Source: an uncultured Clostridia bacterium (GTDB taxonomy: Bacteria > Bacillota > Clostridia > Christensenellales > Borkfalkiaceae). Taken from it: a stretch of 52,903 nucleotides of DNA. A program made the position numbers and the translations under genes. The first letter of the stretch is position 1. Every line of letters starts with the position of its first letter. This document shows, in pieces, positions 1 to 8,731 of this stretch. The stretch covers positions 1-52,903 of the forward strand of contig CANQHG010000012.1 of assembly GCA_947623655.1 (NCBI GenBank), in the 5' to 3' direction. The notes below the pieces were generated by a model. It made no database searches and was not told the DNA's origin. It saw only the letters and a list, made by a program, of their open reading frames with translations.

Positions 1-81
1 TATAGCTTAGGTCTTGGAACTTTGAAAAGAGTATCTACCGATATTCTTTTTAGGTCAAATACATTGTATCAGGAGGTTGGT

Positions 82-579
82 ATGGAACACTGTGAAGCGA
101 AATGCGGAACGGCGGAACAAGAGAAAGCGCTTGAAGCCGTCATCGAAGCATCGCGCTCAACGCCCGGGTGCCTTATGCACATTCTTCAGGAAGCGCAGGG
201 CATCTATGGGTATCTGCCTATGGCCGTGCAGAAAAAAATCGCGGAGGGCCTCGGCAAATCACTGTCGGAAGTGTACGGCGTTGTCACGTTCTACTCGCAG
301 TTCTCCCTCAAACCCAAGGGAAAGAACCGCATCAGCGTCTGCCTCGGCACGGCGTGCTACGTCAAGGGCTCCGATAAGGTCCTCGAAGAAGTCGAAAAAG
401 AACTCGGCATCAAGTGCGGCGAATGCACCGAAGACGGGCTCTTCTCCATCGACAGTTGCCGTTGCGTCGGCGCCTGCGGCCTTGCGCCCGTCATGATGAT
501 CGGCGACGAAGTATACGGCAGGCTCACCCCCGACAAGGTGAAAGGGATCCTCGACTCTTATAAGGAGGCAACCAAATGA
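82..579 (+). CDS. hydC: HydC/NuoE-like [2Fe-2S] subunit of a trimeric [FeFe]-hydrogenase
   Basis: Small electron-transfer subunit (165 aa) of an NAD(P)-linked, cytoplasmic [FeFe]-hydrogenase, of the NuoE/HndA family. The thioredoxin-like fold carries the four cluster ligands as CLGTAC (C-x4-C) and CVGAC (C-x3-C), followed by the usual GLAPVMMI stretch. The in-frame reading extends upstream to a TTG at 22, but the ATG at 82 is preceded by a perfect AGGAGG (71-76) at normal spacing and the family normally starts with the helical part found here, so 82 is the start. The stop overlaps the next gene as ATGA, which implies translational coupling with hydB. No promoter is convincing in the 81 bases upstream. 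In the family this subunit passes electrons to the flavin subunit. Confidence 0.93.
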   Translation: MEHCEAKCGTAEQEKALEAVIEASRSTPGCLMHILQEAQGIYGYLPMAVQKKIAEGLGKSLSEVYGVVTFYSQFSLKPKGKNRISVCLGTACYVKGSDKVLEEVEKELGIKCGECTEDGLFSIDSCRCVGACGLAPVMMIGDEVYGRLTPDKVKGILDSYKEATK

Positions 580-2489
580 CGACGAAAGAATTAGACGCGA
601 TCCGTCAAAGCAAAAAAGAACTCATCGACGTCAGACGTCTCGTCCGTGAGCAAGCCGAGGAAATGGCAAAGCACACGGGGTACAGAAAGCAAGTTCTCGT
701 CTGCGGCGGCACGGGCTGCACCTCTTCCCACTCCATGCAGGTCATCGAGCACCTCGAAAAGACGATGAAAGAGTGCGGGATCGACGATGTTCTCGTCGTT
801 AAAACAGGCTGCTTCGGCCTCTGTGCGCTCGGCCCCATCATGATCGTCTATCCCGAGGGCGCGTTCTATGCGCAGATGACGCCCGAACATGTGGAAACGG
901 TCGTCAGACAGCATCTCGTCAAGGGCGGCGAAGTTGTAAAAGAGCTCCTCTTCCAAGACACCGTACATACCGACGGTTCCATCACACCCTTTGCGGAGAC
1001 TCCTTTCTATAAGAAACAAATGCGTATCGCGCTCAGAAACTGCGGCGTGATCGCGGCGGAAGACATCGAAGAGGCCATTGCGGCAGGCGATTATTCCGCG
1101 ATCGAAAAAGTACTCACCACGATGACGCCCGACGACGTTATCAAGGAAGTGCTCGACTCCGGTCTCCGCGGACGCGGCGGCGCAGGCTTCCCCACGGGCA
1201 GAAAGTGGAGTTTTGCCAAGGCTTCGCAGGGCGACATCAAATATGTCTGCTGCAATGCCGACGAGGGCGACCCCGGCGCATTCATGGACCGTTCGGTTTT
1301 GGAAGGCGATCCCCACAGCGTGCTCGAGGCCATGACCATTGCGGGCTACGCGATCGGCGCCCATCAGGGATACATCTATGTCCGTGCGGAATATCCCGTT
1401 GCGGTTGAACGTCTCAAGATCGCCATAAAGCAAGCGCATGAATACGGCTTGCTCGGCAAGAACATATTGGGCCTCGGATTCGACTTCGACATCGATATCC
1501 GTCTCGGCGCGGGCGCGTTCGTCTGCGGCGAGGAGACGGCGCTCATGACTTCCATCGAGGGTCACCGCGGCGAACCCCGTCCCCGTCCTCCTTTCCCCGC
1601 CGTCAAGGGTCTCTTCGGCAAGCCTACCATTCTGAACAACGTTGAAACGTGGGCGAACATCAACCCCATCATCATGAAAGGGGCGAAGTGGTACTCCTCC
1701 ATCGGCACGGAAAAGAGCAAGGGCACGAAGGTCTTTGCGCTCGGCGGAAAGATCACCAACGTCGGCCTCGTGGAAGTTCCCATGGGCACGACGCTCAGAG
1801 AGATCATCGAGGAGATCGGCGGCGGCATTCCCAACGGGAAGAAGTTCAAGGCAGCCCAGACGGGCGGTCCTTCGGGCGGTTGCATCCCCGCAAGCCTCAT
1901 CGATACCCCTATCGACTTCGACAACCTCGTCGCCATCGGTTCCATGATGGGTTCGGGCGGCCTCATCGTCCTCGACGAAGATACGTGCATGGTCGATATC
2001 AGTAAGTTCTATCTCGAATTCACGGCGGACGAGTCGTGCGGGAAGTGCACTCCTTGCCGTATCGGTACGAGACGTCTTCTCGACCTTCTCACCAAGATCA
2101 CGGAGGGCAAGGGCGAAGACGGCGATATCGAGAAGATCGAGGCGCTCGCAGAGCATATGAAGTCCTCTTCCCTCTGCGCGCTCGGCCAATCGGCGCCCAA
2201 CCCCGTTCTCTCCACGCTGAGCAAGTTCAGAAACGAATACGAAGACCACATCTACAACCACCACTGCACGGCGGGCGTCTGCAAGGCGCTCCTCAGCTAC
2301 ACGATCGACAAGGAGAAGTGTATCGGCTGCGGCCTGTGCGCGAGGAACTGCCCCGTCTCGGCGATCGCACGGACGGACTATGTTGCGCCCGGCCACAAGC
2401 TTGCTTCTTTCGAGATCGATCCCGCGAAGTGCATCAAGTGCGGTGTATGCATGAGCAACTGCAAGTTCAAGGCAGTTGAGAGAAAGTGA
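576..2489 (+). CDS. hydB: HydB/NuoF-like flavin subunit of the [FeFe]-hydrogenase
   Basis: NAD(P)H-binding, FMN- and FeS-containing subunit (637 aa). Domains in order: an N-terminal thioredoxin-like [2Fe-2S] domain (about residues 35-120, cysteines in VCGGTGC and TGCFGLC); the NuoF FMN/NADH core with GLRGRGGAGFPTG, CNADEGDPGAFMDRS and GAGAFVCGEETAL; an SLBB segment; the ESCGKCTPCRIGT [4Fe-4S] site; and a C-terminal pair of [4Fe-4S] motifs (CIGCGLCARNCP and CIKCGVCMSNC). This architecture is that of HydB/HndC in multimeric, often electron-bifurcating hydrogenases rather than complex I. It overlaps hydC by 4 bases and is followed by hydA after 11 bases, so the three form one operon. Whether it bifurcates with ferredoxin is inferred from the family and cannot be read from the sequence. 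Confidence 0.95.
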   Translation: MTTKELDAIRQSKKELIDVRRLVREQAEEMAKHTGYRKQVLVCGGTGCTSSHSMQVIEHLEKTMKECGIDDVLVVKTGCFGLCALGPIMIVYPEGAFYAQMTPEHVETVVRQHLVKGGEVVKELLFQDTVHTDGSITPFAETPFYKKQMRIALRNCGVIAAEDIEEAIAAGDYSAIEKVLTTMTPDDVIKEVLDSGLRGRGGAGFPTGRKWSFAKASQGDIKYVCCNADEGDPGAFMDRSVLEGDPHSVLEAMTIAGYAIGAHQGYIYVRAEYPVAVERLKIAIKQAHEYGLLGKNILGLGFDFDIDIRLGAGAFVCGEETALMTSIEGHRGEPRPRPPFPAVKGLFGKPTILNNVETWANINPIIMKGAKWYSSIGTEKSKGTKVFALGGKITNVGLVEVPMGTTLREIIEEIGGGIPNGKKFKAAQTGGPSGGCIPASLIDTPIDFDNLVAIGSMMGSGGLIVLDEDTCMVDISKFYLEFTADESCGKCTPCRIGTRRLLDLLTKITEGKGEDGDIEKIEALAEHMKSSSLCALGQSAPNPVLSTLSKFRNEYEDHIYNHHCTAGVCKALLSYTIDKEKCIGCGLCARNCPVSAIARTDYVAPGHKLASFEIDPAKCIKCGVCMSNCKFKAVERK

Positions 2490-2500
2490 GGTGACTGAAA

Positions 2501-4225
2501 ATGGCTAACATGATCAATCTGAAAATCAACAATATCCCCGTTTCCGTTCCCGAGGGCTCCACGGTCCTCGACGCGGCGAGGGCTGCGGGCGTCGTCATTC
2601 CCACCCTCTGCTATCTCAAGGACGTCAACTGCGTCGGTTCCTGCCGCATGTGCCTCGTCGAAGCGACGGGCGCGAGAGGACTTGTCGCAGCGTGCGTCTA
2701 TCCCGCCGCCGAAGGGATGGAAGTACAAACAAATACCGAAAAGGTGAGAAAGAGCCGTCAGATGACCCTCGAACTCATGCTTTCAAAGCACAAGAAAGAG
2801 TGTCTTGCATGCGAGAGAGCGGGCAACTGCGAACTCCAGCGGCTCTCCATCGAATACAACTGCGATCCCAACTATTTCGCAAGCGACGAGACCCGTCACC
2901 CCATCGATTACTCCGCGCCCTATGTCGTCCGCGACAGGGATAAGTGCATCAACTGTATGCGTTGCGTCGCGGCCTGCAACAAACAGGCGGTCGGCGCGAT
3001 CGGCGCGATCGGCAGAGGGTACAATGCACACGTCGGCAGCGCATTCGAGATGGATCTCATGTCCTCCGTCTGCGTCGGCTGCGGCCAGTGCGTCGTCGCA
3101 TGCCCCGTCGGTGCGCTCAAGGAACGCACCACGGTCGATGACGTCTGGGCGGCGATCGCAGACCCTCAGAAGAAAGTCGTTTTCTTCACGGCTCCCTCCG
3201 TCCGCGCCACGCTCGGCGAGGCGTTCGGCAACCCCGTCGGCACAAACGTCGAGGGCAAGATGGTCGCTGCCATCCGCCGTCTCGGCAATGTGGAAGTGTT
3301 CAACATGGACGTCACGGCTGATCTCACCATCATGGAAGAGGCCGCTGAGCTTGTCAACCGCATTCAGACGGGCGGCACGATGCCCATGTTCACGAGCTGC
3401 TGCCCCGGTTGGGTCAAGTTCGTCGAACAGAAGTATCCCGAGATGATCCCCCACCTCTCCACCTGCAAATCGCCGCAGGAGATGTTCGGCGGTCTTCTCA
3501 AGACGTACTATTGCGAAAAGAACGGCATCGATCCCAAGGATCTCTATGTCGTCTCCGTCATTCCCTGCACGGCGAAGAAGTATGAGTGCACCCGTCCCGA
3601 AATGGGAGGCGAGGTCGACACTGCCCTCACAACGAGGGAACTCGCCCGCATGATCAAGACGGCGGGCCTCGACTTCAACGCTCTTCCCGAAGAAGAGTTC
3701 GACAATCCCTTTGCGACCTGCTCCGGCGGCGGCACGATCTTCGGCGCGAGCGGCGGCGTTATGGAAGCCGCTCTCCGCGTTGCGGCGCAACTGCTCGACG
3801 GTGATTTCGAAGTCGTCGACTTCCCTGAAGTCCGCGGCACTTCCCCCATCAAGGAAGCGACCTATAAGATCGCCGGCAAAGAGATCAGAGTTGCAGTCGC
3901 AAGCGGCCTTGCCAATGCGAAAGAGATCATCGAAGGGCTCAAAAACGGCACACGGCACTATGATTTCATCGAGGTCATGGCCTGCCCGGGCGGCTGCGTC
4001 AACGGCGGCGGCCAGCCGACCCTTCCCGACAGCATCCGCAACAGCCTCGATCTGAAATCTCTGCGCGCGGAAGCGCTCTATAAGAGCGACAAGAAGAACG
4101 AATATCGCCGCTCCAGCGAGACGCCTGTCATCAAGATGATCTACGACGAATATTTCGGCACTCCCAACAGCCATAAGGCGCACGAGGTCCTCCACACGCA
4201 TTACCACGAGGACAAGAGAATTTAA
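2501..4225 (+). CDS. hydA: [FeFe]-hydrogenase catalytic subunit HydA
   Basis: Catalytic H-cluster subunit (574 aa), reducing protons or oxidising H2 in the cytoplasm. Seen in order: a plant-type [2Fe-2S] domain (CYLKDVNCVGSCRMC, residues 37-51), the His-Cys3 [4Fe-4S] site (HKKECLACERAGNC, 97-110), two [4Fe-4S] motifs (CINCMRC and CVGCGQC, 149-201), then the H domain with L1 TSCCPGW (298-304), L2 IPCTAKK (354-360) and L3 EVMACPGGCVNGGG (491-504). Length matches HndD-type subunits and the extra C-terminal [2Fe-2S] domain of longer HydA proteins is absent. Oddity: the first residue of L2 is isoleucine (codon ATT) where the family motif has methionine; the L3 methionine is kept. A GAGGTG ribosome binding site precedes the ATG. 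It is the last gene of the hyd operon. Confidence 0.96.
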   Translation: MANMINLKINNIPVSVPEGSTVLDAARAAGVVIPTLCYLKDVNCVGSCRMCLVEATGARGLVAACVYPAAEGMEVQTNTEKVRKSRQMTLELMLSKHKKECLACERAGNCELQRLSIEYNCDPNYFASDETRHPIDYSAPYVVRDRDKCINCMRCVAACNKQAVGAIGAIGRGYNAHVGSAFEMDLMSSVCVGCGQCVVACPVGALKERTTVDDVWAAIADPQKKVVFFTAPSVRATLGEAFGNPVGTNVEGKMVAAIRRLGNVEVFNMDVTADLTIMEEAAELVNRIQTGGTMPMFTSCCPGWVKFVEQKYPEMIPHLSTCKSPQEMFGGLLKTYYCEKNGIDPKDLYVVSVIPCTAKKYECTRPEMGGEVDTALTTRELARMIKTAGLDFNALPEEEFDNPFATCSGGGTIFGASGGVMEAALRVAAQLLDGDFEVVDFPEVRGTSPIKEATYKIAGKEIRVAVASGLANAKEIIEGLKNGTRHYDFIEVMACPGGCVNGGGQPTLPDSIRNSLDLKSLRAEALYKSDKKNEYRRSSETPVIKMIYDEYFGTPNSHKAHEVLHTHYHEDKRI

Positions 4226-4247
4226 CCACACCAAACTCCTTTTGTGT

Positions 4248-4286
4248 AATAGAAAAGCCGCGGCCTATGTCCGCGGCTTTTCTATT
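4248..4286. terminator. Bidirectional intrinsic terminator between hydA and the activase genes
   Basis: Perfect 16-bp inverted repeat (AATAGAAAAGCCGCGG and its complement) around a 7-base loop. It lies between two convergent operons, and the A-rich and T-rich ends of the stem let it work on both strands. Confidence 0.9.
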
Positions 4287-4309
4287 GCGCCCCGCTTTGT
4301 CCCGTCTGT

Positions 4310-5647
4310 TCACAGTTTTTCACGGGCGGTGGCGAGCATGAGCTTGATTCGGTTCTCCTGGTTGACTTTGGTCGCCGACGGATCGTAGTCAACGGGGACA
4401 ATATTGGCGTCGGGATACAGCTTCCGCACAACTCTCGCCGCACCCTTGCCTGCGATATGGTTCGGCAAACATCCGAAAGGCTGTGCGCAGACGATGTTTT
4501 CGGTGCCCGTCTCAGCAAGCGCCGCCATTTCGGCGGGTATCAGCCAGCCTTCCCCCATCTTCACGCCTTGATTGATCACAAGGTCGGCGCAAGCGCGCAG
4601 ACGCTCGAAATCGTGCATCGGCTCATATCGGCCATGTTGTTTTGTCCACTTAATTATCTTCTTTTGCTTGCCATAGGCATAACGGTATACCAATTTGAAC
4701 ACGGCAGCCGTTTTTTTGTTTTTGCCGTACAGTTTCGCATCGTTCACGTTGTTTATAATACAATACAATATGAAATCCATCAATGCGGGAACGACGGGCT
4801 CGCACCCCTCTTGCAACAGGAAATCTTCGAGATGAGAATTGCCGAGCGGGGAATATTTTACATAGATCTCCCCAACAATGCCGACCTTGATCTTTTTTTC
4901 GCTCTTTACGGGCACAGCGGCAAACGTATTGAGGATAAACAGCACATATCTCTTTAATTTTCTGTATTTGCCCCGATCGAGCGCTCTCTTGATCTCCTCC
5001 ACGCACACGACCCGCGCCTCGGCGCTTGCTCCCTCTTTCACCTCGTACGGCTTTGTCTGGTTGAAACAGCTCATGATGAGATCGCCATAAAAGATGGAGT
5101 AGGCGAGGCGGAGAATGAACCCGGGGTTGAGCTCGAGCCCGTTCCCTTTTTCGAGCCCCGAAAAGTTCAGCGAGAGCACGGGAACGGAGGGAAATTCGGC
5201 TTTGAGCGCCTTGCGGATGAGAGGGACATAATTGCTCGCCCTGCATCCGCCGCCCGACTGCGTAATGAGCACCGCCGTATGTTCGGGGTCGTATTTTCCG
5301 CTCTTGAGCGCGTTCAGATACTGTCCGATAACGCAGAGCGCGGGAAAACAGGTATCGTTATGCACATGCTTGAGCCCCTCGTCGATGACTTCGCGTCCCT
5401 CGTTGTGCAGAACTTCGACTTTATACCCCTCCCTACGGATGACATGAACGAGAAGATCGAAGTGCCACGGAAGCATATCGGGCACGAGAATGGTGTGCGT
5501 CGCTTTCATCTCGTGGGTAAAACGAGGATAATCGTCTGTAAAATCGGCAATGCCGGACTCCGCTGAGGAGCGAGCCCCTATCCTTACCTCGCCTCCCCGC
5601 AAGGAGGGGTGCAGAGAAGCGGACAAAGATTCGAAATCTTCTTTCAT
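4310..5647 (-). CDS. C-terminal part of a 2-hydroxyacyl-CoA dehydratase activase-related protein
   Basis: 445 aa, similar to the last third of the large (about 1,400 aa) activase-related proteins of Clostridia. Recognisable family stretches are THTILVPDMLPWHF, the cysteine-containing HNDTCFPALCVIGQ, ITQSGGGCRASNY and the C-terminal CAQPFGCLPNHIAGKG. In most relatives this is fused to the two ATPase domains encoded just upstream; 978 + 445 residues gives the usual fused length, so the protein is split here. The start ATG overlaps the stop of the upstream gene as ATGA behind a GGAGGG, so the halves should be co-translated. Residues about 12-22 are encoded by a short palindromic repeat (5583-5612) and do not look like family sequence. 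The substrate is unknown; no dehydratase alpha or beta subunit lies in the window. Confidence 0.85.
   Translation of the reverse strand: MKEDFESLSASLHPSLRGGEVRIGARSSAESGIADFTDDYPRFTHEMKATHTILVPDMLPWHFDLLVHVIRREGYKVEVLHNEGREVIDEGLKHVHNDTCFPALCVIGQYLNALKSGKYDPEHTAVLITQSGGGCRASNYVPLIRKALKAEFPSVPVLSLNFSGLEKGNGLELNPGFILRLAYSIFYGDLIMSCFNQTKPYEVKEGASAEARVVCVEEIKRALDRGKYRKLKRYVLFILNTFAAVPVKSEKKIKVGIVGEIYVKYSPLGNSHLEDFLLQEGCEPVVPALMDFILYCIINNVNDAKLYGKNKKTAAVFKLVYRYAYGKQKKIIKWTKQHGRYEPMHDFERLRACADLVINQGVKMGEGWLIPAEMAALAETGTENIVCAQPFGCLPNHIAGKGAARVVRKLYPDANIVPVDYDPSATKVNQENRIKLMLATAREKL
5583..5612 (-). repeat. Palindromic repeat-like insertion inside a coding sequence
   Basis: Read on the minus strand this is CCCCTCC-TTGC-GGGGAGG followed by CGAGGTAAG. 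It closely resembles the intergenic element at 46994-47021 (CCCCCTCC-TCG-GGAGGGGG then CAGGTAAG). It lies in frame near the 5' end of the activase C-terminal gene, in what should be a linker. Confidence 0.55.
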
Positions 5648-8580
5648 TCCTCATCCCTCCTTTTTTGTTCCTCGATCGCGGCGAGAAGAGAGCGAAGCCT
5701 GATCTTCACCACGCCGAGATTGTTGATCTCGTCGATCTTGATCTGTGTATAAAGCTTCCCGCGGCTCTCGAGAATGGCACGCACTTCGTCCGTTGTGATG
5801 GCGTCGATCCCGCAACCGAAAGAGACGAGCTGTACAAGGTCGATGTCCTTGCGTCGGGTGCAGTATTCCGCCGCCCGATACAGCCTCGCGTGATACGTCC
5901 ACTGGTTGAGAACATTGACCTTGACGAGGCTTCCCTCCTCAAATACTGCGTCCTCGGAGAGAACGGCAAGCCCGAGAGAGCATAAGAGCTTGTTGATGCC
6001 GTGGTTGATCTCGGGGTCGGCGTGATAGGGACGGCCCGCGAGCACGATCGTGTGCAGTCCTTCCCGTTCGGCGGCGGCGAGGATCTCCCGACCCTTTTCG
6101 CGGATCTCTTCGTGCCACTGCTCCATACGGGAAAGTCCGCGCCTGTACGCCTTCGCAATGAGGGACGCGGAGAGTTTATAGGGCGCAAGCGCCCGTTTGA
6201 GCGCCCGAACGGTCGTCTTTTCATCGTTCGGATCGAGATAGGGCATGATGAAATTCTTTTCGTTCAGCCGTTCGTTGTTGGCTTTGAGAAGCTCGGGATA
6301 GTAGGCGACGACGGGACAGTTGTAGTGATTTACGCTGTCGTGCTCGTCCAGATTATAGCTCTCGCACGGGTAGAAGATAAAGTCGACGCCACGGTCGAGC
6401 AAACTCTCGATGTGTCCGTGCATGAGTTTTGCGGGATAGCAGGCGGTGTCGCTCGCGACGGTGTGCTGCCCCCTGAAGTATAATTCGCGCGAACTCTTTT
6501 CGGAGAGTACGACCCGAAAGCCGCACGTCTCGAAAAATTCCGTCCACAGGGGGAGCTGTTCGTACATGACGAGTTGAAGCGGCAATCCGACCGTCCCCCG
6601 CTGTCCCCCGTCCGTCTTGGGCATGGAGAGCAGTTTTTCGTATTTGAACGCATAGATGTCCGGCACGTCCTTGCGCGGTTTGAGCCCCGCGCCCCGCTCG
6701 CACTTGTTGCCCGATATATATCTGCGGCCGTCGGAGAATGTGAGAATGTTTACGCTGCAATGGGACGTACAACCCTTGCAGGTCACTGCGCGTGAGGCAT
6801 ATGTAAAGTGCGAAAGTTCTGCCTCCGTTGCGATGTCGGAGAGGAGCTTGTCTTTCGGCGTGTTCTCCTTTGCGTACAGCGCCGCGCCGAACGCTCCCAT
6901 GAGCCCCGCGATTGCGGGACGGATGACCTCTTTCCCCGTCTCTTTTTCAAAGGAACGAAGCACAGCGTCGTTCAAAAACGTTCCGCCCTGTACCACGATA
7001 TGGCTTCCGAGCTCTTCTGGCGTCCTCGCGCGAATGACTTTATAGATCGCATTCTTGACAATGGACGAGGAGAGCCCCGCAGAGATATCCTCTACGCTCG
7101 CGCCCTCTTTCTGCGCCTGCTTTACGGAACTGTTCATGAATACCGTACAGCGTGAGCCGAGTTCAACGGGACGCTTGGCAAACAGACCCAGACGGGCGAA
7201 CTCCTCTATCTCCATGCCCATCGCCTTTGCAAACGTCTGGATGAAAGAACCGCAGCCCGACGAGCAAGCCTCGTTGAGCATAATGGAGTCGATGGCACGG
7301 TTTTTGACTTTAAAGCACTTGATATCCTGCCCGCCGATGTCTATGATGAAGTCGACGTCGGGATTGAAGTGCAGAGCGGCCTTGAAATGCGCCATGGTCT
7401 CCACGATCCCGAAGTCGATCTTGAGCGCAGCGCGGATCATGTCTTCGCCATACCCCGTGACGCACGCGCCGCGGATCGCGATCTTATCTTTGGTGATGCC
7501 GTACAGCTCCCTGAGCTTGTTGACGATGATTTCGAGGGGCTGTCCGTTGTTGGATTGGTAATGCGACCATAAGATCTCGTTTTCGGGCGTGATGAGCATG
7601 AGCTTTGTCGTCGTCGAGCCCGAATCGATGCCGAGGTAAGCGTCTCCCTCGTAGCGATGGATATCTCTGAACGGCAGATCGCTCCTCTGATGGCGGCGGA
7701 TAAAGGCGTTGTATTCTTCACGGGAAGCGAACAGCGGTTCTCCCACCGTGATACTGTCGCCGTCGGGCGAGGAAGAGAGCCGCTCCATGATCTCGCCGAG
7801 CGTCTCCTCTCTTGCATTTTTGGCGTACATGGCCGCGCCTATGCTCATAAAGCAGGGGCCGTTATCGGGGAACACCGCATGTTCTGCGTCCAGCCCGAGC
7901 GTCTCCGTAAACGCCTTTCTGAGCCCCTTGAGAAAATAGAGCGGACCGCCGAGAAAGAGGACCTTCCCTTTGATCCTGCGCCCCTGCGCAAGTCCCGATA
8001 CGGTTTGGTCGACGACGGCGCGGAAAATAGAGGCCGCGATGTCGCTCTTCTTTGCCCCTTGGTTGAGAAGAGGCTGAATATCGGACTTCGCAAACACGCC
8101 GCAACGCGAAGCGATGGGATAGATCCGCTCCGCCTCGAGGGAGAGCGCGTCCATTTCCTCGACGGAGATATCGAGCAGGGTGGCCATCTGATCGATGAAT
8201 GCTCCCGTACCTCCCGCACAGCTTCCGTTCATGCGTTGTTCGGCGCCGCCCGTGACGAAGATGATCTTCGCGTCCTCTCCGCCGAGTTCCACGGCTACGT
8301 CTACGTCGGGATATCCGGCGCGAATGGCGCCGTATGCAGCCTGCACTTCCTGCACGAAAGTGAGTCCGCCCCTTTGGGCAAGACCCAAGCCCGCCGAACC
8401 TGTGACGGCGGCTTTATACCGTTCCCCGAGGGGACGGATCTTTTCGAGTTCACGCAAGACGGTCTCTTTCACGCGGGAAAAGTGACGGGTATACGACGAG
8501 GAAAGCACCTTTCCGTCCTCGCCGATGACGCACACTTTCACCGTTGTGGAACCGACGTCTATGCCGAGTAATTTAGCCAT
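5644..8580 (-). CDS. Acyl-CoA dehydratase activase, tandem BcrA/BadF ATPase protein
   Basis: 978 aa with two ASKHA-type ATPase domains in tandem, followed by the DUF2229-type domain. Domain 1 (about 1-260) has LGIDVGSTTVKV, ELGGEDAK, CAGGTGAF and the second cluster cysteine in SRCGVFAKSD. Domain 2 (about 315-590) repeats the plan with LGIDSGSTTTKL, DIGGQDIK, the ACSSGCGSF segment and SRCTVFMNS. A cysteine cluster CKGCTSHC follows at about 625, then the C-terminal region with LAGRPYHADPEINHG. In the family such activases use ATP hydrolysis and a [4Fe-4S] cluster to drive one-electron reduction of a partner. It forms an operon with the gene at 4310-5647. Its own promoter places the -10 box six bases from the ATG and no ribosome binding site is present, so the mRNA should be leaderless. 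Confidence 0.92.
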   Translation of the reverse strand: MAKLLGIDVGSTTVKVCVIGEDGKVLSSSYTRHFSRVKETVLRELEKIRPLGERYKAAVTGSAGLGLAQRGGLTFVQEVQAAYGAIRAGYPDVDVAVELGGEDAKIIFVTGGAEQRMNGSCAGGTGAFIDQMATLLDISVEEMDALSLEAERIYPIASRCGVFAKSDIQPLLNQGAKKSDIAASIFRAVVDQTVSGLAQGRRIKGKVLFLGGPLYFLKGLRKAFTETLGLDAEHAVFPDNGPCFMSIGAAMYAKNAREETLGEIMERLSSSPDGDSITVGEPLFASREEYNAFIRRHQRSDLPFRDIHRYEGDAYLGIDSGSTTTKLMLITPENEILWSHYQSNNGQPLEIIVNKLRELYGITKDKIAIRGACVTGYGEDMIRAALKIDFGIVETMAHFKAALHFNPDVDFIIDIGGQDIKCFKVKNRAIDSIMLNEACSSGCGSFIQTFAKAMGMEIEEFARLGLFAKRPVELGSRCTVFMNSSVKQAQKEGASVEDISAGLSSSIVKNAIYKVIRARTPEELGSHIVVQGGTFLNDAVLRSFEKETGKEVIRPAIAGLMGAFGAALYAKENTPKDKLLSDIATEAELSHFTYASRAVTCKGCTSHCSVNILTFSDGRRYISGNKCERGAGLKPRKDVPDIYAFKYEKLLSMPKTDGGQRGTVGLPLQLVMYEQLPLWTEFFETCGFRVVLSEKSSRELYFRGQHTVASDTACYPAKLMHGHIESLLDRGVDFIFYPCESYNLDEHDSVNHYNCPVVAYYPELLKANNERLNEKNFIMPYLDPNDEKTTVRALKRALAPYKLSASLIAKAYRRGLSRMEQWHEEIREKGREILAAAEREGLHTIVLAGRPYHADPEINHGINKLLCSLGLAVLSEDAVFEEGSLVKVNVLNQWTYHARLYRAAEYCTRRKDIDLVQLVSFGCGIDAITTDEVRAILESRGKLYTQIKIDEINNLGVVKIRLRSLLAAIEEQKRRDEE

Positions 8581-8586
8581 AGTTCT

Positions 8587-8615
8587 ATTATAACATATAA
8601 TTACGGAAATGACAA
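8587..8615 (-). promoter_or_regulatory. Promoter giving a predicted leaderless activase mRNA
   Basis: On the minus strand TTGTCA (8610-8615), a 17-base spacer and TATAAT (8587-8592). Six bases (AGAACT) separate the -10 box from the ATG at 8580, so the expected +1 is the A of the start codon. Confidence 0.8.
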
Positions 8616-8701
8616 GTGAATAAATTCCGAACGTCGTTTCATATCCCGCACTCTTTTCCCCGCGCGAGAAGAACTTTATGTTTCATTGCGCTGACGGGCA
8701 G

Positions 8702-8731
8702 AAAAAAATGAGGCATGCGCCCCATTTTTTT
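8702..8731 (-). terminator. Intrinsic terminator of the MarR-ABC-miniprotein operon
   Basis: Stem AAAAAATGGGGC / GCCTCATTTTTTT around a GCAT loop on the minus strand, with one G-U wobble and a T run. Its upstream arm overlaps the stop codon of the 25-aa miniprotein, which ties that reading frame to the transcript end. Confidence 0.75.

Noticed and set aside
591-2396. 601-codon frame on the minus strand opposite hydB
   Set aside because: Antisense shadow of a gene whose cofactor motifs are complete on the plus strand.
2783-4234. 483-codon frame on the minus strand opposite hydA
   Set aside because: Antisense shadow; the plus-strand hydrogenase is unmistakable.
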